A stretch of DNA of 7,726 nucleotides from Chloroflexota bacterium (GTDB lineage Bacteria > Chloroflexota > Limnocylindria > Limnocylindrales > CSP1-4): the NCBI GenBank assembly GCA_021785115.1, contig JAJYGO010000316.1, positions 1 to 7,726 of the forward strand, read 5' to 3'. Position 1 is the first letter of the stretch; the number at the start of each line of letters is the position of its first letter. Below the pieces are notes generated by a model. It was not told where the DNA came from. It saw only the letters and a list, made by a program, of their open reading frames with translations, and did no database searches. This document shows positions 1 to 6,158 of this stretch, piece by piece. The position numbers were made by a program, and so were the translations under genes.

Positions 1-546
1 TGTTGCCCGTGAGGACCGCCAGCAGACCGTCGTAGTCGTAGTTCGACCCGGTGCCGCTGTCGGTGGTGGGCGGCTGGGTGCCGCCCGTGGGGAGCGCGCC
101 CTGCAGGGTGTACTTGTACGCCCCGACGTTCGACGCCATCAGGTAGTACGTCCCTGCGGCCGTACCGGTGGTGACGTAGAGGTCGTACTGGAGCGCGCCC
201 GCCGAGGGCGAGATCGCCACGTCCACGACCTGCCCGGCCGAGACTCCGACGTTCGCGGCGGCCGAGGCTGCCGTCTCGCCGTAGTAGTTCTTGGCGACCA
301 CCTTGACGTACACGTCCGACGTGACGCCGGTGAGCGCCGTCTCGTTCGACGTGGCCGTCCGGGCAGTCAGCGACGGGGCTGCCGGGGTGGAGATGTTGTT
401 GTACATGCCGGCGATGATCTGGTGCTCCTCGGCCAGCATCGCCTCCTGCAGCAGGATGAGGTTGACGAGCGACGAGATGTCCTCGAAGCCCTGTCCGGCG
501 AACTGGGCCAGCCACGAGGCCGCCTCGGTCAGCCCAAAGAACTTGT
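1..546 (-). CDS. Major capsid protein, exon 3 (partial, runs off the window)
   Basis: This is the third coding segment of the phage major capsid protein. Its first two bases (AC, 546-545) complete the split Tyr228 codon whose T is at the end of exon 2. Reading then continues AAG TTC TTT GGG: K-F-F-G-L-T-E-A-A-S-W-L-A-Q-F-A-G-Q-G-F-E-D, followed by LILLQEAMLAEEH. This is the helical core typical of HK97-fold capsid proteins of this family. From about residue 280 to 371 (STPAAPSLTAR to about YLMASN) the composition changes to a beta-rich, Thr/Ala/Val/Gly segment (VYVKVVAKNYYGETAAS) that resembles an Ig/fibronectin-III-like surface domain. A Gly/Thr/Pro linker and NYDYDGLLAVLTGN follow. The frame is open for all 181 codons to the window edge, with no stop, so the C-terminus lies outside. 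Family assignment is from remembered motifs; the fold is an inference. Confidence 0.88.
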
Positions 547-1576
547 CGATCTGTTACCCCGAAGTCTTGACGACTTCGTGGCCGGGTCGTTTCCGCCCGG
601 CTCTGCACGTCTCCGTGCAGACCTGACTATGTCACGATCTGGAGCGAGCGAAGTAGCAGGGAAGTCCACAGTACCGGCCACGACGGTTGGGTCGCGTCGT
701 GAACGTCTTGCCGCATCCGATGCAGACGTGCTCGACATCTGGCCCCGCCCATCGGGGATGTGTCGGCCCGGCAAACCGGGTACGGATCGTGTACTGAGGC
801 TCCTTGTCTGCTACCAGCCCGTGGGCATCGACGACCCGCTCGATACAGGCGCTGGCATCCCGATTGATCTCGCTGCCGGTAAACCGGTGGACTCGATAGC
901 CCGCTGCCGCGAGAGCCGCGTCGCGAGCGATGTCCTTCCGGTGCCGGAGGCTCAGCTGATGCTGAGCGCCGTCGGCCTCGATGATGATGGGTGCCTGATT
1001 GACCTCGATGTCGACGAGGTACCTGCCGAGCAGGAGCGAGTGTGTGCTGAACCCGATGCCGCGGGCTCGCAGTGCATCGTGCAGTCGAAGCTCGATGGGA
1101 GAGTTCACCGCTGGCCCTGCCATCGTCGGTAGGCGATGGAGGAGTGACTGGCGATGGCTCTCTCGGAACGACTCCGTTTGGGTGCTCCGCAGGTGCGCGG
1201 CGCGTCGTTCCTGACTCCATGTCGTCCCGGGTCGATTGCCTCTTGGCCGTGTGACCCGTGCCTCACGGAGGATCGGCTTGACTGCTCGATGGAACTCGCG
1301 GCCGAGGACCTCTACCGTCTCTCCATCGACGTATCGGCGGATGATCTCCGCCCGCTCGTCGACGGTCAGCGGCTGCCAGCCCTTCGGCCTCGTCATGCCT
1401 AATAGCTTACTCTATCTCCAGATCCCGCGCGTGTAGTCGATACGGACTCGCCCCTCGGCAGTGAGGGGATTGCCTCGGCGTCGTCCACATGTCCGGCAGG
1501 TGCCGCGAAGGAGGTTCGCCGATACAGCGCGGTTCTTCACTCGCGCGTCGCCGCGCGAGGCCCCACTAGTGCTTGT
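547..1576 (-). ncRNA. Group I self-splicing intron 2 in the capsid gene (1030 nt)
   Basis: This catalytic RNA interrupts the capsid codon Tyr228 after its first base. The 5' exon ends in U (1577) and the intron ends in G (547), as group I chemistry requires. Pairings I can trace (minus-strand order): P1, exon CCCU plus intron AC with GUGGGG (1566-1561 region), giving a U-G wobble at the splice site; P2 1559-1552/1547-1540 with a GCGA tetraloop; P3 1532-1524/1434-1425; a P6-like stem 1468-1463/1456-1451; P7 GACUA 1438-1434 with UAGUC 629-625; P8 1424-1416/644-636 (nine perfect pairs); P9 621-614/609-602 with a GAGA loop; P9.1 601-596/586-581; P9.2 578-572/566-560. The endonuclease gene fills the P8 loop. 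Intron 1 has the same elements with compensatory changes. P4 and P5 were not resolved. P3' directly follows P7, so there is no room for the P7.1 of typical subgroup IA introns. Confidence 0.92.
632..1396 (-). CDS. Vsr/DUF559-like homing endonuclease of intron 2
   Basis: This 254-residue intron-encoded protein is predicted to cut capsid genes lacking the intron, so that repair copies the intron in. Residues about 10-50 form a helix-turn-helix-like DNA-binding region (LTVDERAEIIRRYVDGETVE, then LGREFHRAV). Residues 99-180 are the nuclease core: Glu102 (NSPIELRLHDAL), Asp129 (LGRYLVDIEV), then Glu140, Asp142 and His146 in IIIEADGAQH, followed by AAGYRVHRFTG. This is the arrangement of very-short-patch-repair-like and DUF559 PD-(D/E)XK nucleases. 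The C-terminus holds a probable zinc ribbon, Cys225-x2-Cys228 and Cys243-x3-Cys247. The ATG at 1396 lies inside the P8 loop. The last codons run through the 3' strand of P8 and the TGA stop touches P7', so gene and ribozyme fit tightly. No strong Shine-Dalgarno is visible; GGAG lies too far upstream. Activity is inferred, not shown. Confidence 0.88.
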   Translation of the reverse strand: MTRPKGWQPLTVDERAEIIRRYVDGETVEVLGREFHRAVKPILREARVTRPRGNRPGTTWSQERRAAHLRSTQTESFRESHRQSLLHRLPTMAGPAVNSPIELRLHDALRARGIGFSTHSLLLGRYLVDIEVNQAPIIIEADGAQHQLSLRHRKDIARDAALAAAGYRVHRFTGSEINRDASACIERVVDAHGLVADKEPQYTIRTRFAGPTHPRWAGPDVEHVCIGCGKTFTTRPNRRGRYCGLPCYFARSRS

Positions 1577-1784
1577 AGGGGACGATCACGTCGTAGCCGT
1601 TCTGGCTGCCCGACGCGGGCAGCGTGTTCGGCCACGAGCTGAACGAGCCGCCGTTGAACTCGCCCATCGACCAGCGCATCGGGTTGCCCGCCGTGCCGCC
1701 GGTGTGCGAGCCGCTGATCCCGGTGATGACCTTCGCGCGGTGGGCGACGCCCTGCCCGGGGAGGCGAGGGAGCTTGTTGCGGAA
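1577..1784 (-). CDS. Major capsid protein, exon 2
   Basis: This 208-base middle exon encodes residues 159-227 plus the first base of codon 228. It begins TTC CGC AAC AAG (F-R-N-K-L-P-R-L-P-G-Q-G) and ends GTG ATC GTC CCC T. The encoded stretch (AHRAKVITGISGSHTGG, then NGGSFSSWPNTLPASGSQNGYDVIVPY) matches what I know of this capsid family between the YPVYSP and KFFGL motifs. Without splicing, the frame would read on into intron 2 as Y-K-H and stop at TAG (1568-1566). Upstream in this frame, the end of intron 1 is not coding for capsid. The 5' boundary is fixed by the reading frame and by the intron-terminal G at 1785. The 3' boundary is fixed by the exon-terminal U at 1577. It is a genuine internal exon, not a separate gene: it has no start codon or ribosome-binding site of its own. 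Confidence 0.92.
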
Positions 1785-2777
1785 CCTCCTGTTACCCCGT
1801 CGCATCCTCGCGACGTGCCTCGGTCGTTTCCGCCGAGGTCTCACGATCTCCCGTGAGAGCGGACTGTGTCACCGCCTGTCGGCGGGAGCCCCATCGGGCT
1901 TCCCACCAGCGCCTGCGCCACTCCGGGTCCGCCCAGAGCCCGCGCATGCGCGCACCGTTCGCTTGCCGCCACTCCTCGCTGACCGCCGGACTCCATCGGT
2001 GGGGGTTGGCGCTGCCCGCGATCTCGTAAGTCGGAGCATCCTCCGCCACGAGTCCGGCAGCCGCCGTTACCTCCGCAATACAGCGGTCGGCGTCTGCGTA
2101 GATCTGCGTGCCGGTGAACCGGAAGACCCGGTATCCGGCTGCTCGCAGCGCCTCGTCTCGCACCCCGTCGTGCTCCCGCTGGAGCCGGTGGTAGTGGAGC
2201 GCGCCGTCCGCCTCGATGACGACCGGCGCCTGATTGACGAGAATGTCTGCGAAGTACCTTCCAAGGAGTGGCTGCTGGGAGCGGAAGCCGATCCGCGCCC
2301 GCTTCAGTGCGTCGTGGAGCTTTCCTTCGAGCGGGGACCACCCTGCCGGGCCTGTGATGTGGCCGAGTCGAGCGATCCACTTCTGACGCTGCTCGTCGCG
2401 CCACGCGGGGTCGTTCCAGTGCCGGGCACTGGCCGCTCGCCAGTGATCCGACTTCCTCTGGCCCTTCACGTGGCCACGTGGCTTGATCGGGATACCCTGT
2501 CGCTCCAGCTCGTCCCGCACGGCGTAGAACCGGCGGTGGTAGAGCTTGGCGACGCGTATGACGTTCCCGACCCGAGCGTAGTCCTCTGCTAGGTGGCTCC
2601 AGTCTGTGACAGGTGCCCCGCGTGCAGTCTCTACGGAGTCCCCGGTGGCTGGCCGGGGTTCCCTCGGCGTCGTCCTCGTGTCCACGGGAATATTGTAGCC
2701 CGTAGACTGTCGGATGTTCACCGATACAGCGGGGTTTGCGATGCGGGATCACTCCCGCATGGCCCTTGCTATCGCGA
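1785..2777 (-). ncRNA. Group I self-splicing intron 1 in the capsid gene (993 nt)
   Basis: This catalytic RNA sits between codons 158 and 159 of the capsid gene. The 5' exon ends in U (2778) and the intron in G (1785). Pairings traced: P1, exon GCCU plus intron U with AGGGC (2766-2762), with the U-G wobble at the splice site; P2 2760-2753/2748-2741 with a GTGA tetraloop; P3 CCCCGCUGU (2734-2726) with GCA-C-GCGGGG (2625-2616); P6-like stem 2658-2653/2645-2640; P7 GACUG 2629-2625 with CAGUC 1866-1862; P8 CCUGUC 2613-2608 with GACAGG 1880-1875; P9 1858-1851/1846-1839 with a GAGA loop; P9.1 1838-1833/1823-1818; P9.2 1815-1810/1803-1798. It shares with intron 2 the 14-base block GGACGACGCCGAGG, the segment CGCTGTATCGGYGAACMTCC, an identical P9.1 loop and the terminal GGGGTAACAG. 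P4 and P5 were not resolved. Confidence 0.92.
1792..2721 (-). CDS. Vsr/DUF559-like homing endonuclease of intron 1
   Basis: This 309-residue open frame, from a GTG at 2721, is related to the intron 2 endonuclease over the nuclease core. The core shows Glu132 (WSPLEGKLHDAL), Asp159 (LGRYFADILVNQAP), then Glu170, Asp172 and His176 (VVIEADGALH), followed by AAGYRVFRFTG. Residues about 40-80 look like a helix-turn-helix region (DWSHLAEDYARVGNVIRVAK). Residues 91-115 and 248-275 each contain a W-x-D-P-x-W-R segment (ARHWNDPAWRDEQ and RGLWADPEWRRRW), resembling short NUMOD-type DNA-binding repeats. Only residues about 38-280 lie in the P8 loop. The first 37 codons overlap P6 and P7 RNA, and the last 29 run through P8', P7' and P9-P9.2, ending at the TAA inside GGGGTAACAG. 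The true start is uncertain: GTG 2721 or GTG 2685, with no clear Shine-Dalgarno. No zinc ribbon is present, unlike its relative. Confidence 0.85.
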   Translation of the reverse strand: MNIRQSTGYNIPVDTRTTPREPRPATGDSVETARGAPVTDWSHLAEDYARVGNVIRVAKLYHRRFYAVRDELERQGIPIKPRGHVKGQRKSDHWRAASARHWNDPAWRDEQRQKWIARLGHITGPAGWSPLEGKLHDALKRARIGFRSQQPLLGRYFADILVNQAPVVIEADGALHYHRLQREHDGVRDEALRAAGYRVFRFTGTQIYADADRCIAEVTAAAGLVAEDAPTYEIAGSANPHRWSPAVSEEWRQANGARMRGLWADPEWRRRWWEARWGSRRQAVTQSALTGDRETSAETTEARREDATG

Positions 2778-3251
2778 AGGCGAGTACACCGGGTAGGTCA
2801 GCCGCGAGGGGGCCACGAGGTCGAACGGCGCGAACGACGTCGACAGCGGGCTCCCGATGCTGATCGACTTCCCGAGCGCCGCGGCCAGCTCGTTGACCGC
2901 CGCGACGATCTGGTTCATCGACTGCTGCTGCGGCATCTGCTGGTACGCGGTCAGGAACTGCCCGAACGCGGACTGGTTGATGCCCTTGAGGACGCGCGGG
3001 GTGTCGGCCTTCGTCCGCATCGCGCTCTTGCGGAGCGCGGCCATGAGGGCCTGTCCCTCGTGGTCGGCGCTCTTCTGGCGCATCGGCTTCGGGTTGGGAC
3101 CGTGGCCGGTGACGCGGAACGCCGAGCCCTTGACGAGTTCGGCGGCGAGCGGCGCGGCGTTGTCCTTCGCCCGCTTCGCCACCACCGAGAAGTCGGACAG
3201 CCGCGGAATGCCAGTCGGCACCGCGCGACCGCCGTCGAGGACGGTTGCCAG
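2778..3251 (-). CDS. Major capsid protein, exon 1 (N-terminus)
   Basis: This exon encodes the first 158 residues of the HK97-like major capsid protein, which forms the shell after processing by the upstream protease. From a CTG at 3251 it reads M-A-T-V-L-D-G-G-R-A-V-P-T-G-I-P-R-L-S-D-F and ends FDLVAPSRLTYPVYSP. AGGAG (3262-3258) lies six bases before this CTG. The nearest conventional start is GTG at 3221, which would remove the TVLDGGRA segment I expect in the family and has only a weak GGCGG before it. I therefore favour the CTG or an unseen sequence error. In unspliced RNA the frame gives S-R and then TAG at 2771-2769. The segment between about residues 70 and 140 is helical and Gln/Ala-rich, as in capsid N-terminal arms or delta domains. 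The gene begins 39 bases after the protease stop codon, so the two are probably co-transcribed. Confidence 0.9.
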
Positions 3252-3257
3252 TGATCG

Positions 3258-3262
3258 CTCCT
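3258..3262 (-). promoter_or_regulatory. Shine-Dalgarno site of the capsid gene
   Basis: AGGAG on the minus strand, six bases before the in-frame codon CTG (3251-3249). It is the best ribosome-binding site in the gap after the protease stop. Its spacing singles out the CTG rather than the GTG at 3221 as the capsid start. Confidence 0.65.
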
Positions 3263-3266
3263 GTCT

Positions 3267-3280
3267 GCGCCCGTGGGCGC
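3267..3280 (-). other. Small GC-rich hairpin between protease and capsid genes
   Basis: The minus strand reads GCGCC-CACG-GGCGC, five pairs around a four-base loop, placed just before the capsid Shine-Dalgarno and after the protease stop. It has no U-tract, so it is not a standard terminator. It could affect mRNA processing or relative expression, or be chance in GC-rich DNA. Confidence 0.3.
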
Positions 3281-3290
3281 TGGTATCGGG

Positions 3291-6158
3291 TTATTCCGCC
3301 AGATCGTCGATGTCGACGCCCAGCTTCGCGAGCTTGCGGATGGCTCGCGTGCGCTGGTCCGGTGCGCCCGCACGGGCGACGCCGGCCCAGTAGTCGACGA
3401 CGGACTGCCGCTCCTGCTCCTGCTTGGCCTGACGCCGAGCCTCCTTGGCGCTGGGACCGATCTGGACCGCCTTGCGAACCGCCGTGCCGCGGTCGGCACG
3501 CTGTGCGGGATCGCCCTGCGAGGCCATCTGGTCCACGAGCGTCTGGAGCGAGGCGACCTTGCCGACCCACGGCCCGACGGCCTTGCTGACCGCCGCGTCG
3601 ATGTCGGCCTGCGTGATGCTGGTGATGACTGCCTCGGCGGAGGGCGCGACCTGCGTCGACCCGCCGAGCTTCTCGCCCGGTGCCGGCGCGGAGGCCGGGA
3701 TCGCGAGCGGCTTGGGGAGGTTGCCCGCCCCGTTGGGGATCGTCCCGATGGACGGCGGGCGCTGGAACGACTGCGCGGGCTGGCGCGTGATGCCGGCCCA
3801 GCCGGAGGGGTCGGGGGCCGTGAAGCTCCGATCCTCCGTCCCGTACGGCGGGTTGGGCGCGTCCATCCGGCACAGGTCCGGCATCAGCGCCACCAGCGCG
3901 TCGTGGAAGTCGGTCATCTTGTCGGCGAACGACCGCTGCTGCCCGTCCGTGAGCGGGCCGCGGTCGAACTGGTCGGCGTCCACCGGCCGCAGCGGGGCGG
4001 TGACCGTCTGGTCGTGCTCCGCCGTGGCGGTCATGGCCGCCTCGCCGGACGTGATGTACGGCCGGCGGAACTGGCCCGGCTGCGGCGGGTCGGTGGGCTT
4101 CGGGATGGTCGGCCCGCTCCCGCCCGGCCCCATCGCGTCGGCGTTGGCCTGCTTGAACGCGCCGTGCAGCTCGTCGCGCGCGGCGAGGAACAGCGACGCG
4201 GCCTCGGGCTCCGACTGCTCGGCGTCGAGGAACACGGTGAGGGCGTAGTACGCCTTCGCCAGCTTGTGGACGCCCATCGCGTGCTGGCCGCCGCCGCCGT
4301 CCTCCTGCACCTCGTTGGCGAGCATGGAGTACAGCGCCTGCTGCGCCATCGGCCCCATCGCCGCCGCCACGCCGTTCTTCTGGATCGACGGGTAGGCGTC
4401 GAGCAGCACCTCCGTGCTGTACGCCGGGCAGGCGCTGTCGTGCGCCCGGCGGAGGGCCTTCGGCAGCGCGGCCAGCGTGCTCGGGCGGAGCATCGGCATC
4501 GCCCCCTTGCCGAGCAGGCGCTCGGACTCGCGGATCTGACGCTTGGCGACCTTGGCGGCCACCTTGGCCTCCTTCTTGGCCTGCTGCTCGTCCTTCCACG
4601 ACTGCGGCAGCTCGGCCACGTACGCCGCGCCCTTGCGCCGCGCGATGCTCGTGAGGCGCTTCTGGAACTGCGCGAACGTCTTGGGTCCCTTGTACCGGCC
4701 CCACGACGACACCGCGTCGGACACGTCGCCGGGACTGGCGATGGGGAACCCGCCGTCCGGCGCGTCCTCCGGGAACACGAAGTCCTTGGCCGGGATCTTC
4801 GACCGGTCGGTGCCGCCGCCGACGTTGGGGTCCTTCGCCGGTGCGTCGCCCGCTGCCTTCGACGCCGCCTGCCCGACCTGCTGCACGTTGTCCGCGCCCT
4901 TGAGCTTGAACCCGCACTGGTCGCAGTACGCCGCGTCGACGTCGTTGTGCTTGCCGCAGTTGGGGCAGATCACCGTCTCGTCGGGGTCGGCGTGGTACGG
5001 CTTCGGGTCGTACCCGTCGTCCGCCTGCTTGGCGGCCTTCTTCGCGCTGGGGATCGCCGGCCCGTCGCCGGTGGGCGGACCCATCGAGGGCTGCTCGTTG
5101 GCGACCTTGCGGCCCCTCGGCTTCTTCGCCTTCGGAGGCTTCTTGCCGAACGGCGGGGCAGCGCCCTCGAACGGGGGCTTCGCGGCCGGGGTGCTGGCGG
5201 CGTCCGGGGCGGCTGCCTTGTCGCCGTCGTCGTCACCGCCCGACACGTCGCCGGCGTCCGACGCGAGCTGCTCCGCGGCCTCCACGATGTCCTGCACGTC
5301 GTCGGCCACGTCGGACAGGTCCGCGCCCTTCGCCGCCGGCATCGCCGCCCCGCACTTGTCGCACTTCCCGTCCGTGAAGGCGGTCCCGCCGCACTTCCCG
5401 CACTTGGCGGCCTTCTCGGCGTCGGGAGGGGCGTCCTCCTGCGCGGTCGTCGTCTGGGCGTCGGTCACTGACTCCTCCTGCTCGTGCGCGTGAGCGTGCG
5501 GCTGTCCCTCGTGGAACTCGTCGTGCGGCGGGGTGCCCGCCGCGTGGGTGTGGGGATGCTTGTGGGGGATCCCGCCCGGCCCCATGTGCATGTGGCTGTG
5601 CGTGTACGAGCCCGCCTTTACGGCGTCGGGCTCGACCGCCCCGCCGACGATCTTGCCGACGTACTCCACGCCGCCGTTCTTGGCTCGCTTGGCGATGGCG
5701 AAGTGCGCGTTGTAGTTGGCCCCGCGGTCGACGAGACTCAGCTCCACGATCTCGCCGTCCACGATGCGGCCGTTGCGGGCGGATCGGTCGCGGACGATGC
5801 GGGGACGGGCGATCCCCACCGAGTAGTCGCTGTAGATGCCCTCCAGCACCTTCTGGACGGCGACCGGATCGACGACCTTGCTCTTGACGAGCTGCGCGCC
5901 ATCCTCCGCCACGAGCTGCACGCCCTTGCCCACGGCGGAGGGCTGGTGCATCTCCCTGACGTTGGCGCGCGTGGCGAACCACTTGGCCATCGCCCGGTTC
6001 GCGAACTCCGGGTCGACGATCTGGTCGTCCGAGTCCACGGTCCCGTCAGTCGCCGTGCCGAACACGTAGACGCTCCCGTCGGGTGCCTTCTCGACGCGGC
6101 TGATGCGGCCGAGGCGAGCGTAGGTCAGCTCCCCCGACGGGTCGACGATGGATGCTAC
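3291..6158 (-). CDS. Capsid maturation (prohead) protease fused to a scaffold-like region
   Basis: This long protein (about 955 residues if it starts at the GTA at 6158) is predicted to assemble with and trim the capsid shell. The N-terminal 150 residues resemble XkdF-type prohead serine proteases: LGRISRVEKAPDGSVYVFG, QIVDPEFANRAMAKWF, NVREMH with probable catalytic His71, and IVELSLVDRGANYNA with probable catalytic Ser141. A histidine-rich stretch follows (12 His at residues 187-225), then two four-cysteine ribbons (CGKCGG/CDKCGA near 253-269; CPNCGK/CDQCGF near 396-417) and Pro/Lys-rich linkers. Residues about 451-520 (KIPAKDFVFPED, then DAVSSWGRYKGPKTF) match a small conserved domain I know from phage proteases. 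The helical, Ala/Gln/Pro-rich C-terminal half looks scaffold-like, ending VDIDDLAE. The conventional start GTG 6065 would delete conserved N-terminal sequence. Functional assignment is by motif memory; the scaffold role is inferred. Confidence 0.82.
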   Translation of the reverse strand, partial: VASIVDPSGELTYARLGRISRVEKAPDGSVYVFGTATDGTVDSDDQIVDPEFANRAMAKWFATRANVREMHQPSAVGKGVQLVAEDGAQLVKSKVVDPVAVQKVLEGIYSDYSVGIARPRIVRDRSARNGRIVDGEIVELSLVDRGANYNAHFAIAKRAKNGGVEYVGKIVGGAVEPDAVKAGSYTHSHMHMGPGGIPHKHPHTHAAGTPPHDEFHEGQPHAHAHEQEESVTDAQTTTAQEDAPPDAEKAAKCGKCGGTAFTDGKCDKCGAAMPAAKGADLSDVADDVQDIVEAAEQLASDAGDVSGGDDDGDKAAAPDAASTPAAKPPFEGAAPPFGKKPPKAKKPRGRKVANEQPSMGPPTGDGPAIPSAKKAAKQADDGYDPKPYHADPDETVICPNCGKHNDVDAAYCDQCGFKLKGADNVQQVGQAASKAAGDAPAKDPNVGGGTDRSKIPAKDFVFPEDAPDGGFPIASPGDVSDAVSSWGRYKGPKTFAQFQKRLTSIARRKGAAYVAELPQSWKDEQQAKKEAKVAAKVAKRQIRESERLLGKGAMPMLRPSTLAALPKALRRAHDSACPAYSTEVLLDAYPSIQKNGVAAAMGPMAQQALYSMLANEVQEDGGGGQHAMGVHKLAKAYYALTVFLDAEQSEPEAASLFLAARDELHGAFKQANADAMGPGGSGPTIPKPTDPPQPGQFRRPYITSGEAAMTATAEHDQTVTAPLRPVDADQFDRGPLTDGQQRSFADKMTDFHDALVALMPDLCRMDAPNPPYGTEDRSFTAPDPSGWAGITRQPAQSFQRPPSIGTIPNGAGNLPKPLAIPASAPAPGEKLGGSTQVAPSAEAVITSITQADIDAAVSKAVGPWVGKVASLQTLVDQMASQGDPAQRADRGTAVRKAVQIGPSAKEARRQAKQEQERQSVVDYWAGVARAGAPDQRTRAIRKLAKLGVDIDDLAE

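Noticed and set aside
1624..2592. 322-residue plus-strand frame across intron 1
   Set aside because: It is antisense to the endonuclease and ribozyme, with no ribosome-binding site or recognisable motif.
547..2777. Inteins instead of introns in the capsid gene
   Set aside because: Both upstream exons run into stop codons just inside the insertions, the endonuclease frames are not continuous with the capsid frame, and no intein splicing residues are present. The RNA pairings explain the borders.
547..2777. Group II introns or insertion sequences
   Set aside because: No reverse transcriptase or transposase, no GUGYG 5' end, no terminal inverted repeats. The P3/P7/P8/P9 pattern is that of group I.
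1566..3251. Capsid gene as a decayed pseudogene or frameshifted fragments
   Set aside because: Each fragment is intact, ends exactly at a conserved motif, and resumes in frame after precise removal of a structured sequence.
2749..5471. Very long overlapping open frames (722 residues on the minus strand at 2749-4917; 732 on the plus strand at 3273-5471)
   Set aside because: Arg/Gly/Ala-rich translations typical of stop-poor GC-rich DNA. They are shadows of the protease/scaffold gene, which has the recognisable motifs.
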